From Syntrophorhabdus sp. (GTDB taxonomy: Bacteria > Desulfobacterota > Syntrophorhabdia > Syntrophorhabdales > Syntrophorhabdaceae): 44,104 nt of DNA. The translations under genes were made by a program, and so were the position numbers. The notes beneath the pieces are model-generated. The model saw nothing but the letters and a program-made list of their open reading frames with translations, did no database searches and had not been told where the DNA came from. This document shows, one piece after another, positions 1 through 6,785 of the stretch; the first letter of the stretch is position 1, and every line of letters begins with the position of its first letter. Location: NCBI GenBank assembly GCA_012719415.1, contig JAAYAK010000284.1:1-44104 (forward strand), written 5' to 3'.

Positions 1-14
1 CGTCAACTTTTGTA

Positions 15-43
15 TTGATTGCGGGGCGTTCCTGTGCTATAAA
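15..43 (+). promoter_or_regulatory. Promoter of the tRNA-Lys gene
   Basis: TTGATT at 15-20 and TATAAA at 38-43 are separated by 17 bases, a near-consensus sigma-70 promoter. Transcription would begin a few bases before the tRNA 5' end at 54. No terminator with a T tract follows the tRNA, so this promoter could also read into the first prophage genes from 253. Confidence 0.7.
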
Positions 44-53
44 AAAAACCCGT

Positions 54-130
54 GGGCCGTTAGCTCAGTCCGGTAGAGCAGTTGACTCTTAATCAATTGG
101 TCCAAGGTTCGAATCCTTGACGGCCCACCA
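54..130 (+). tRNA. tRNA-Lys (anticodon CTT)
   Basis: A full cloverleaf can be drawn. The acceptor arms GGGCCGT (54-60) and ACGGCCC (120-126) pair perfectly. The anticodon arm has loop CTCTTAA, giving anticodon CTT for lysine, and the T arm contains GGTTCGAATCC. The CCA end is encoded (128-130). The 3' half of the gene lies inside the prophage attachment core, so the phage restores an intact tRNA on integration. Confidence 0.95.
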
Positions 131-136
131 AAACAT
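86..136. repeat. attL, left attachment site of the prophage
   Basis: This 51-base stretch covers the anticodon loop, T arm and acceptor of the tRNA plus six bases beyond CCA. It is identical to 42097-42147. Similarity continues with three mismatches to about position 150 (42161 on the other side). The arrangement, with a tyrosine integrase next to the distant copy, is the usual one for phages that insert at tRNA 3' ends. Confidence 0.93.
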
Positions 137-166
137 CTTGAAGTAATTCCAGCACTTACAGTCTTA

Positions 167-188
167 TCCCCGTTCAGAAAAACGGGGA
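167..188. promoter_or_regulatory. 8-bp hairpin between tRNA and first prophage gene
   Basis: TCCCCGTT (167-174) and AACGGGGA (181-188) form a perfect inverted repeat with a six-base loop. No T run follows on either strand, so it is not a convincing terminator. It could be an operator or an RNA element in the leader of the 253 gene. In the integrated state it sits just inside attL. Confidence 0.4.
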
Positions 189-200
189 AAACTGCGCCAA

Positions 201-235
201 ATTTGTTGCGTTCGTTGCGTTTGAACGCAACAAAT
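201..235. promoter_or_regulatory. 13-bp inverted repeat upstream of the replication operon
   Basis: ATTTGTTGCGTTC (201-213) is the exact reverse complement of GAACGCAACAAAT (223-235), with a nine-base spacer that repeats GTTGCGTT. The right arm can therefore pair with either of two left partners. It ends seven bases before the Shine-Dalgarno GGAGGTG (242-248) of the first prophage gene. An operator or translation-control hairpin is likely; the ligand is unknown. Confidence 0.5.
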
Positions 236-252
236 CGCACCGGAGGTGTGCC

Positions 253-534
253 GTGAGAAAGGCCCCTCTGGCTCGGAAGGATAAGAACGGTTTTCACAAC
301 CAACCCCGCGGAGAGCACAAGCTCGCATTTGCGTTCAATGCCGACGGAACCAGGTGGTATTACCGTACCAAGTCGGGAGCATGGCGCAACATCGCCGACA
401 TCAATATCTATGGACTCCGCTACATTCTGGAGCGCCTAGAGAAGGAAGGGCGGCAATCCGGCAAGATCTATCACGTTATCAGCGAGGAGCTTGCGCTTAG
501 ACAGAAGCAGGAAGCAACGAGGAGATCCGCGTGA
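253..534 (+). CDS. Small early phage protein, unknown function
   Basis: The 93-residue product starts at GTG 253 behind GGAGGTG. It is basic, with an aromatic patch near residues 34-46 (WYYRTKSGAWRN) that resembles a short beta-hairpin, then a helical, charged second half. I do not recognise the family. It is the first gene inside attL, and its last bases (GTGA) overlap the start of the next gene, so the two are probably translationally coupled. Its place directly before replication genes suggests an early role in DNA replication or its control, which is inference from position only. Confidence 0.7.
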   Translation: MRKAPLARKDKNGFHNQPRGEHKLAFAFNADGTRWYYRTKSGAWRNIADINIYGLRYILERLEKEGRQSGKIYHVISEELALRQKQEATRRSA

Positions 535-734
535 TAGCGCCTGAATTACTCGAACTCATAAAACTCCTGCACCAAGAAGCCATGAATGCATATTGGACCA
601 CGCGGTGCCACTGTGAAGGCGAGTATCGGCCTGAGTGTAGCGAACCCCCGGGATGCTCGTCTGCTCGCCAGTGTCATCTGCAGGCCACGATAGGCGACGC
701 TATCAAGGAAATGGAGACTCTCAATGTTAAATAA
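531..734 (+). CDS. Small cysteine-rich early protein, unknown function
   Basis: The 67-residue protein begins at GTG 531, overlapping the previous stop in GTGA. It has a helical start, then several Cys and His residues between residues 25 and 50 (CHCEGEY..C..PPGCSSARQCH) that could hold a metal ion, and a helical end. No family is recognised. It sits in the replication operon between the first small gene and the initiator-like gene. Confidence 0.65.
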   Translation: MIAPELLELIKLLHQEAMNAYWTTRCHCEGEYRPECSEPPGCSSARQCHLQATIGDAIKEMETLNVK

Positions 735-758
735 CGGCCGCCTCATCGACGGGCGGGA

Positions 759-1535
759 ATGGAATCAACTATCGTTGACTGGAGGCAAAGCGAATTGAGG
801 GCGCGGAACGTCAAGCCAGGGTTTTACAAAGATGATCTTCTGGCAGAATGTGAACCTCTAGCCAGGATACTCCTCACGGGCTTATGGTGCCTAGCCGACC
901 GGGAAGGGCGCCTTGAATATCGTCCGAGACGCATCAAGGCCGAAGCATTACCCTATGATGATATCGACATCTGTAAGCTCCTGGACCAGTTGAACACGCG
1001 AGGCTTCATAGTAGTGTACAAGTATGGTGATGAAATATTCTTGGAAATTCCGGGATTTGCACAAGAACAAAGCCCTAACGTGAAGGAAGGTGCGAGCACC
1101 ATACCGGCACCGTGCGAGCATGATACTTGTATGGTGCTAGTTTCCCCCCTTCCCCCTTCCCCCTTCCTCTTTCCTGATAACCCCCTTCCCCCTAACGCGC
1201 CCAAGCGGGCGAGGGCGCAGGGCACACTGAGGAGATTTGGGGAGTTCTGGGATGCCTATCCGAAAAAGAAGGCAAAAGGCGACGCCGAGAAAGCCTGGGC
1301 CAGAATCAATCCGAGCGAGCTCCTGATAGAGCAGATTCTATCAGCCGTACAGCGGGCCAAGACCTCGAAAGACTGGACCAGGGAGGACGGGAGATATGTC
1401 CCGCATCCGGCTACCTGGCTGAACCGCAAGGGATGGGAAGACGAATACCCGCAAGGAGGATCAAGTGGAAATGGCAATGGGAATGCCGAGAGTGCAGCAG
1501 CAAGCCATCAACGCCCCGTCGACCTGTCCGAATAA
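759..1535 (+). CDS. Phage replication initiator-like protein
   Basis: The 258-residue protein has an N-terminal block (about residues 15-105) with the LLTGLWCLADREGR pattern and a helix-turn-helix-like arrangement, typical of phage replication proteins of the DnaD/lambda-O kind that bind the origin. A proline-rich linker (about 125-150) follows, with a highly repetitive C+T-rich DNA stretch at 1143-1192. The C-terminal part (about 155-230), FWDAYPKKKAKGDAEKAW...PHPATWLNRKGW, is the block seen at the end of many phage O-like and DnaT-like proteins that recruit the helicase loader. The next gene encodes a DnaC-like loader and overlaps this one by 71 bases. Start at ATG 759 has only a weak Shine-Dalgarno. 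Confidence 0.8.
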   Translation: MESTIVDWRQSELRARNVKPGFYKDDLLAECEPLARILLTGLWCLADREGRLEYRPRRIKAEALPYDDIDICKLLDQLNTRGFIVVYKYGDEIFLEIPGFAQEQSPNVKEGASTIPAPCEHDTCMVLVSPLPPSPFLFPDNPLPPNAPKRARAQGTLRRFGEFWDAYPKKKAKGDAEKAWARINPSELLIEQILSAVQRAKTSKDWTREDGRYVPHPATWLNRKGWEDEYPQGGSSGNGNGNAESAAASHQRPVDLSE

Positions 1536-2226
1536 CATCCTGGATGAGCTCGACGGGATCCTGAAGCGTGTAAACACGGAGGATCTTAAGGCTGAGGCTG
1601 AACACGGGGCGACTCCCGATGCTGAAGCGGCTGGGAAGGAATTTCCGGAACAGCCCAGGAGAAACCCGGAACCGATTTTGCGCTCGATAGGCGTAGGACG
1701 CAGGTACGTTACCTGCTCGTTTGATAGCTATGAGGGCAAACCACAAATCGTTGCAGCGTGCAGATCTTGTGGAGCGGATCCGTTCGATCTGGTCCTCACG
1801 GGTGACACGGGAACGGGGAAAACGCATCTGGCGGTAGGTGTTCTGCGCGAGCTGGTGAGGAACGGACACATCCGCGGCGCGGACGACGCCCGCTTTGTTC
1901 CGGTACCCGAGCTTCTGGCTGACATTCGCGCTTGCTACAGGCCTGGGGGACCGGACGAACGGGACATCATGGACAGGTATTCGCATCTCAAGTATCTCGT
2001 CTTGGATGACCTCGGTGCAGAAAAGACCAGCGAGTGGTCGATCTCCACCCTATATCTCATCATCGACCGAAGATACAGGGACATGAAGCCAACGATTGTC
2101 ACCACCAACCTGTCAATGAAGGATATTCCTGTCATCTTGGGTCAGAGGATATCATCGAGACTCACCGGTGGCAAGATCATCGAAATCAAGGCAGGAGACT
2201 ACCGGGCCAGGAGGTTCGAAACATGA
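1465..2226 (+). CDS. dnaC: DnaC-like helicase loader ATPase
   Basis: This 253-residue AAA+ ATPase of the DnaC/IstB family would load the replicative helicase onto phage DNA. Walker A is GDTGTGKT (residues 113-120), Walker B is LVLDD (178-182), sensor I lies in TTNLS, and an arginine-finger region RISSRL follows. About 75 residues at the N-terminus are variable and likely contact the helicase or initiator. GTG 1465 follows AAGGAGGA (1453-1460); ATG 1471 is an in-frame alternative. The end overlaps a small downstream ORF in ATGA at 2223. Pairing with the initiator-like gene is the lambda O-P or DnaT-DnaC arrangement. Confidence 0.88.
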   Translation: MEMAMGMPRVQQQAINAPSTCPNNILDELDGILKRVNTEDLKAEAEHGATPDAEAAGKEFPEQPRRNPEPILRSIGVGRRYVTCSFDSYEGKPQIVAACRSCGADPFDLVLTGDTGTGKTHLAVGVLRELVRNGHIRGADDARFVPVPELLADIRACYRPGGPDERDIMDRYSHLKYLVLDDLGAEKTSEWSISTLYLIIDRRYRDMKPTIVTTNLSMKDIPVILGQRISSRLTGGKIIEIKAGDYRARRFET

Positions 2227-2306
2227 TCGACATCGAGTTGAAAGGTGTGAAAGAAGCCTTCGAGATGTTCGACCCTCAGGAGGAGGAAACGTGTACGTCA
2301 ACGTAA
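2223..2306 (+). CDS. 27-residue ORF resembling the N-terminus of the next gene
   Basis: ATG 2223 overlaps the dnaC stop and opens a 27-codon frame. Its first 17 residues (M-IDIELKGVKEAFEMFD) match the start of the gpZ-like protein (VNVKLKGIDKALKKFD) at LKG, A, F and D, with conservative changes between. It ends inside the next gene. It may be a translated leader, or the remnant of a duplicated gene start. Confidence 0.45.
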   Translation: MIDIELKGVKEAFEMFDPQEEETCTST

Positions 2307-2911
2307 AGCTGAAAGGCATCGACAAGGCATTAAAAAAATTCGACCGGCAGATCGTCCGCCGTGCGTCGGTTATGGCCGTCAACGACATAGCCAAACAAGG
2401 AACAGCAGCGGCGAAGAGACAGATAGCGATGGAATATAACATCAAGCCAAACCGTATAGCCCGGTTTCTCAAGGTCACAGCCCGGGCGGCGGGATCGAAG
2501 ACTTGGGCTGTCATCACGGGTATCGGCAAGGGCCTTGCCCTGTCATACTTTGGGGCAAAACAGGAAGGTGTGATTACCAGCAAGAAGAGTTTTCGGTACA
2601 CCCGCAGGGCGCAGCGCCAGGGAAATCTCAGAAGGGGTGGAGAGGTAACGGTCCAGGTGAAGAAGGCAGGTGGCCGCAAGGTTGTCGCCACTGAGCCCAA
2701 GCCCTTCATCGTGCGTCTCAAGTCCGGTCATATGGCGGTCATGCAGAGGCAGGGGGAGAAGAAACTGCCGGTGAAGGAGCTCTTTGGACCTGGCGTCGGT
2801 CTTCTTTTCGGCTCAAAGAGGATTATGGGGAATGTGACGAAGCTCATAAATGAGAAGTTTGGCCCGCGCTTCACCTACTGGCTCAATCGGTATAGAGGAG
2901 AGAGATCATGA
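2291..2911 (+). CDS. Phage minor tail protein Z-like
   Basis: The 206-residue basic protein resembles the prophage minor tail protein Z family. It shows the N-terminal helical block with A-N-D-I-A and I-K-x-x-R-I-A motifs, a central part with SYFGAKQEGV, and the C-terminal pattern of MQRQGEKKLPVKELFGPGVG that matches the family's R-x-G-x-R-x-PI-x-x-L-x-GP signature. Such proteins take part in tail completion or head-tail joining in the virion. GTG 2291 follows AGGAGGAGGAAAC. Its place before the terminase, rather than with the tail genes, is unusual. It overlaps the next gene in ATGA. Confidence 0.75.
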   Translation: MYVNVKLKGIDKALKKFDRQIVRRASVMAVNDIAKQGTAAAKRQIAMEYNIKPNRIARFLKVTARAAGSKTWAVITGIGKGLALSYFGAKQEGVITSKKSFRYTRRAQRQGNLRRGGEVTVQVKKAGGRKVVATEPKPFIVRLKSGHMAVMQRQGEKKLPVKELFGPGVGLLFGSKRIMGNVTKLINEKFGPRFTYWLNRYRGERS

Positions 2912-3399
2912 GCGCGGGTCCTTCCCGGGACCGAGGTACTCACGACTGCCAAGAACGCGAGGATTCGCTACTTTTGAAGAAATTCCATGATGGAAAAATG
3001 GAAGAGCCCGAAAGGATTGCAGGAAACGCAGGGCTCCGACTCGAGGACGTGGTGAAGGAGTTTGACGCAGTCCTCCTGGATGAAGGACGTTGCCGCGGCT
3101 GGTTCATGAGGAAGCTTCACCCGGCGCATACTGTTTGTCCATCCTGCGGTCGCGTTCTCACGAAGAAACAGCAGGACCTGTTCTTCCTGGGCAAGAGGGT
3201 GACCTGCAAGAATTGCCGTCGATGGTTCAATGAGAGGACCGGGACAATATTCTCCGGAACACACGCAACCTACGGAGAGGCGATGCTCCTCATGTTTCTC
3301 CTGGGCCTCGGGCAGTCGGCGCGGATCATCGCGAGCATACTGGGTTATGATGAGGAGACGGTGAGGATCTGGCGGAAGAAATTCGAAAGGGGACAGTGA
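2908..3399 (+). CDS. Zinc-ribbon and helix-turn-helix protein, IS1595-like N-terminus
   Basis: This 163-residue protein has an acidic helical start, then a zinc ribbon (CPSCG at about residue 77 and CKNC at about 98), the pattern RRWFNERTGTIFSGTH, and a helix-turn-helix (SARIIASILGYDEETVRIWRKK). The ribbon, the R-TGTIF segment and the HTH occur in this order at the start of IS1595/IS1-type transposases, but the catalytic domain is absent. It is the gene just before the small terminase, to which it is coupled through ATGA with gpZ upstream. A DNA-binding role in packaging or late regulation is plausible. It could be a domesticated transposase front or share an older common fold. Confidence 0.7.
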   Translation: MSAGPSRDRGTHDCQEREDSLLLKKFHDGKMEEPERIAGNAGLRLEDVVKEFDAVLLDEGRCRGWFMRKLHPAHTVCPSCGRVLTKKQQDLFFLGKRVTCKNCRRWFNERTGTIFSGTHATYGEAMLLMFLLGLGQSARIIASILGYDEETVRIWRKKFERGQ

Positions 3400-3406
3400 C
3401 GAGAGC

Positions 3407-4036
3407 ATGAAGGTGATCCAGCCTGAGATAGCGGGCGAAACCGGCGAGGCCTTCTTCAAGAGCCTGCACGTAGTAGTGCAGTACTTGGAGCAACAGGGCT
3501 ACAAGATCAAGAAGTCCTCGATCTATAACCATCAGGCCGCCGGCAAGATCAGACCGACAAAGGACGGGCACTATCTTCTGGTTGACGTGGAGAAGTATGC
3601 CCAGGCGCATCTGAGGCTCTCCGACGGGACGCCCTCCGGCAAACAGCTGCTGGATGCATTTCAGAAGGAACAGGCCGATGCTTCGCTCCGCGAAAGAAAT
3701 GCGCGGGCCCGGCTGCACGAGCTCAAGGCGGGCGCACTCGAGGGGAAGCTGGTCCCCCGGGAAATGCTCGAGAGCGAGCTCGCCGCCAGGGCAGCGATCT
3801 TCCGTGCCGACGGCGAGAACTTCTTCCGAGGCCAGGCAGCCGCCATGACCAACATAGTCTCCGGCGACGAGACGAAGGTTCCGGACCTTGTGGCCTTCTG
3901 TCTTGACGCCCTCGAGGAGTGGCTCTCCCGATATCTGCAGCGGGATGAATTCAAGGTCGATACCGACGCTTACGAGCGCATCTTCGAGCAGGCCGGGAAG
4001 GACGAAGACGAGGATCTTCCGGAGAGTGACGATTGA
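3407..4036 (+). CDS. Phage terminase small subunit
   Basis: The 209-residue protein has an N-terminal winged-helix-like DNA-binding part in which SSIYNHQAAGKI (about residues 37-48) would recognise the packaging site, followed by a long charged helix (RERNARARLHELKAG) and the E-L-x-x-R segment typical of Nu1/gp1-type terminase small subunits that pair with GpA large subunits. It recognises concatemeric phage DNA and delivers it to the motor. The stop overlaps the large-subunit start (TGATG at 4034-4038), so the two are coupled. Confidence 0.82.
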   Translation: MKVIQPEIAGETGEAFFKSLHVVVQYLEQQGYKIKKSSIYNHQAAGKIRPTKDGHYLLVDVEKYAQAHLRLSDGTPSGKQLLDAFQKEQADASLRERNARARLHELKAGALEGKLVPREMLESELAARAAIFRADGENFFRGQAAAMTNIVSGDETKVPDLVAFCLDALEEWLSRYLQRDEFKVDTDAYERIFEQAGKDEDEDLPESDD

Positions 4037-6093
4037 TGATGTCCTCCACGATGACGAGCTCAGTCCGGGGCTACTATCCTGACATCGCATCCCTTCCCTC
4101 ATCCATCCGTTTCACAGACGGGGAGAGGCGGGCGTTCAGGGCCCGAGAGAGGGATTCGCGGACAGGCAGGCCCCTGACGGTCTCCCAGTGGGCCGAGCGT
4201 TACCGCATTGTTGTCGGCGGCGCCATGCCGGGCCGCTGGCGCAACAGTGTGACCCCCTTCGCCGTCGAGCCCATGGATTGCTGGTCGACGCCTCATATCC
4301 GAGAAGTCTACCTGTGCTTTGCTCCCCAGGTCGTAAAAACGCAGATCGCCTTCAACTGCTTGGGCTACGCCATTGACCAGGACCCGGGCTCCGCCATGTA
4401 CGTCATGCCCGACGAGAAGGTGACGAAGAGGATCGCCCGCCGGCGTATCCTCCCGATGATCCGGTCCACGCCCCGGCTCGCTTCTCTCCTCTCTCCCAGG
4501 TCGGACAATACCACCACGCTCTCGATCAGGTTCGTGAACGGAATGGACCTGATGATGGCGTGGGCCACGTCGGTCGCGGAGATCTCCTCGGAGGACGTGA
4601 GGTATTTCATCGGTGACGAGATTGCAAAATGGCCGGGCTACTCCGGCGCCGGCGAGAAGAAGGAGGCGCATCCCTGGTACCTGGGGAAGGTGCGTACCAA
4701 CACCTATCCTCATACCAAGAAGATCTTGGGACTCTCCTCGCCTGGTGCCGCACCGTGCCTGATCACCGAGCTCCTGAGGTACGAAGCGGACGAGGTCCGG
4801 CGCTTCGAGGTTGCGTGCCCGATATGCGGCCACCGGCAGATCATGGACGCGGACCACATCGTGGCCCTGGATGGCGAGAAGGATCCCCGCGTGATTGTCC
4901 GGAAGAAACTGGGGAGATATTCGTGCGATCGGTGCGCAATCTTCTGGGATGACTACATGCGCAACCAGGCGGTCCTGAAGGGGTCCTGGGTGCCGGGTAC
5001 GTTCGACTCGGATGGAGAATGGCACCGCGGTGAAGCCATTGTGCGGCCAACGGCGGTGGGATTTCATCTTCCGTCCTGGTACTCACAGTTCATGTCACTC
5101 TCGGACGTGGCTGCCGCGGCGATCCGTGGTGATGAGGACCCGAAGAAGAGAATGATCTTCGTCACCCAGCACAGGGCTGAAGAATTCAAGGACGCCGTTG
5201 AGAAGAAGAAAGAATCTGAGATTCTGAAGAATAGATGTTCTGTACCATCCGGGATGGTCCCCGCCGGCGCGATCGCCCTCACGTGCGGGGTTGACTCCCA
5301 CAAATGGGGGTTTGTCTTCACCGTGTTTGCCTGGATGGAAGACCTCACCAACTATAAGATCCTGCACGGTCGTCTGGGAACCCTGAAGAGCGTCGAGGAC
5401 CTGATATTCAACACGAGATTCCAGGTCGAGAAATCGGGCGAGACGATGGCGATCTGGCGCGCCGCGATCGATACGGGCGGCGGCAAGCTCGACGATGACG
5501 AGTCCACGATGACCGAGGAGATCTATCAGTGGCTGAGCATGCTACCTCCGGGCGTGGTTTACGGCGTGAAAGGCGCATCACATCGCCAGGAGACACGGGC
5601 AAAGGTGACGATCATCGACAAGTTCCCCCACTCGAACAGGGCAATCCCGGGAGGCCTCGAGGTGCACATCCTCGATACGGCCGAGTTCAAGGCGCTGATC
5701 CACTGGCGGCTGTCAAGGCAGGAAGGCGAGAATCAGCGTTTCTACTTCGATGCCGATACCATGGATAGAGATGACCCGTACGTCCGCGAACTGCTCGCAG
5801 AAGAAGCCAGGCGCCGCCGTAACGGGAAAATAGAGTGGGTCAAGGTCAGGTCGGCGAACCATTACCTGGATGCCACCGTCTACGCTCACGCGTGCGCTGA
5901 TCGGTCCTGGCAGCCATCACTGAAACTGATGTCGACGTTCATCAAGCAGGAAAAAGAGAAGAGGCGTGCGATTGTTGAGACCAGGGCGATACAACGTGAC
6001 ATGTCTCCACAGATGAGAGAAGAAATCAACCATCCTCGCCGGCCGGATCTGAGCCGGATCCGCGAGAGGTTGTCGGACAGGTTGGGAAGATGA
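4036..6093 (+). CDS. Phage terminase large subunit, GpA family
   Basis: The 685-residue protein is a lambda gpA-type terminase, the ATP-driven packaging motor and nuclease. The N-terminal ATPase part has the WAERYRIV and CFAPQVVKTQ segments (the second at residues 94-103); a zinc site (CPICG near 263, CDRC near 299) lies in the middle; the nuclease part begins at LTCGVDSHKWGF (about 417) and contains DTGGG. The phosphate-loop position reads QVVKT, lacking the glycine usual in the family; lambda gpA is also deviant there. ATG 4036 or ATG 4039 can start it. The end overlaps the next gene in ATGA. Confidence 0.92.
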   Translation: MMSSTMTSSVRGYYPDIASLPSSIRFTDGERRAFRARERDSRTGRPLTVSQWAERYRIVVGGAMPGRWRNSVTPFAVEPMDCWSTPHIREVYLCFAPQVVKTQIAFNCLGYAIDQDPGSAMYVMPDEKVTKRIARRRILPMIRSTPRLASLLSPRSDNTTTLSIRFVNGMDLMMAWATSVAEISSEDVRYFIGDEIAKWPGYSGAGEKKEAHPWYLGKVRTNTYPHTKKILGLSSPGAAPCLITELLRYEADEVRRFEVACPICGHRQIMDADHIVALDGEKDPRVIVRKKLGRYSCDRCAIFWDDYMRNQAVLKGSWVPGTFDSDGEWHRGEAIVRPTAVGFHLPSWYSQFMSLSDVAAAAIRGDEDPKKRMIFVTQHRAEEFKDAVEKKKESEILKNRCSVPSGMVPAGAIALTCGVDSHKWGFVFTVFAWMEDLTNYKILHGRLGTLKSVEDLIFNTRFQVEKSGETMAIWRAAIDTGGGKLDDDESTMTEEIYQWLSMLPPGVVYGVKGASHRQETRAKVTIIDKFPHSNRAIPGGLEVHILDTAEFKALIHWRLSRQEGENQRFYFDADTMDRDDPYVRELLAEEARRRRNGKIEWVKVRSANHYLDATVYAHACADRSWQPSLKLMSTFIKQEKEKRRAIVETRAIQRDMSPQMREEINHPRRPDLSRIRERLSDRLGR

Positions 6094-6368
6094 ACGAGAA
6101 TGCGAGCAAGAAGCTGCTGATCGGAGCGAAGGCGATAGCCAGGTACTTAACTATCTCCAAACCAACATTCTACGAATTCGTTCGGGAGGGGGTAATACTG
6201 CCCGATGGTAGAAGAATTCGTCTGCCGGCAACTGTGATCAAGAAGGTGTGGTATGCCCATGCGGACAATCTGGACGAGTTCTTCAAAGTTATTACGCTTT
6301 CGCCAGTCAAGGATATTCCTGACGAGATGGAAGAGGACGAAGCCGCCGAGTCGTTCGACCGAGGCTAA
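6090..6368 (+). CDS. Small helix-turn-helix DNA-binding protein
   Basis: The 92-residue protein starts in ATGA overlap with the terminase. Residues 8-60 (LIGAKAIARYLTISKPTFYEFVREG...LPATVIKKVWYAHADNLDEFF) form the excisionase/MerR-like winged helix typical of small phage DNA-binding proteins. The tail is strongly acidic. It is the last gene before the cargo island, and in many lambda-like phages the gpW gene would follow here directly. A role in packaging or late regulation is possible. Confidence 0.7.
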   Translation: MNENASKKLLIGAKAIARYLTISKPTFYEFVREGVILPDGRRIRLPATVIKKVWYAHADNLDEFFKVITLSPVKDIPDEMEEDEAAESFDRG

Positions 6369-6403
6369 AGATTACTCCACTAAACGAGCCTGCATAATGA
6401 AAG

Positions 6404-6428
6404 TATCGCATTATCGTTACGCGATAAT
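6404..6428. promoter_or_regulatory. Likely operator of the HigBA operon
   Basis: Nested inverted repeats occur here: ATTATCG (6410-6416) with CGATAAT (6422-6428), and TATCGC (6404-6409) with GCGATA (6421-6426). They lie immediately upstream of the -35 box at 6435. HigA-type antitoxins bind such palindromes to repress their own operon, so this is the best candidate site for the HTH of the 6786 gene. Confidence 0.6.
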
Positions 6429-6434
6429 TTATAC

Positions 6435-6464
6435 TTGACAATCACGAACCGGGTTTAGTATACT
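6435..6464 (+). promoter_or_regulatory. Strong promoter of the toxin-antitoxin operon
   Basis: TTGACA at 6435-6440 matches the -35 consensus exactly, and TATACT at 6459-6464 is a near-perfect -10, with an 18-base spacer. Transcription should start near 6471, the very position of the toxin's GTG codon, so the mRNA is probably leaderless. Confidence 0.8.
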
Positions 6465-6470
6465 TGTTTC

Positions 6471-6773
6471 GTGACGATGGAAGTTATCTTTGACAACAAG
6501 CATCTCGATAGGCTTGAGACCGATGGAAGCTTTGAAAGTGGTTACTCAGCCGACGTTGTGAGAGCATATCGAAAACGGATGCAATTGATCAGAGCGGCAA
6601 CGGACGAGAGGGACTTTTACTCGTTCAGGTCACTCAATTTTGAAAGGTTGAAAGGCAAGAGACAGCATCAATACTCGATGAGATTGAATAATCAATGGAG
6701 ATTGATTTTAGAATTTAGAGGAAAAGGCGAGGGGAAGGTAGTAGTGGTAATCGATATTGAAGATTATCACTAG
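6471..6773 (+). CDS. higB: HigB/RelE-family toxin
   Basis: The 100-residue protein carries the HigB pattern: helices with A-x-x-x-R-x-x-x-I-x-A, then FRSLNFERLKGKRQHQYSMRLNNQWRLILEF, ending in VVVIDIEDYH. Family members are ribosome-dependent mRNA interferases that cut translated mRNA when the antitoxin is lost. GTG 6471 lies at the predicted transcription start; ATG 6477 is an in-frame alternative, and neither has a Shine-Dalgarno. The antitoxin gene follows after 12 bases. Toxin-first order is typical of higBA. It opens the cargo island between terminase and head genes. Confidence 0.9.
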   Translation: MTMEVIFDNKHLDRLETDGSFESGYSADVVRAYRKRMQLIRAATDERDFYSFRSLNFERLKGKRQHQYSMRLNNQWRLILEFRGKGEGKVVVVIDIEDYH

Positions 6774-6785
6774 AGGAGGAGTGTC

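Noticed and set aside
37-318. Minus-strand 93-residue frame across the tRNA
   Set aside because: Antisense of the tRNA; the GGPSRIRTLDQL-type peptide is a familiar artefact of tRNA-Lys-like genes.
4099-5067. Long minus-strand frame opposite the terminase (322 residues)
   Set aside because: Arginine/proline-rich shadow of a GC-rich coding gene; no ribosome site; the plus strand has a clear terminase.
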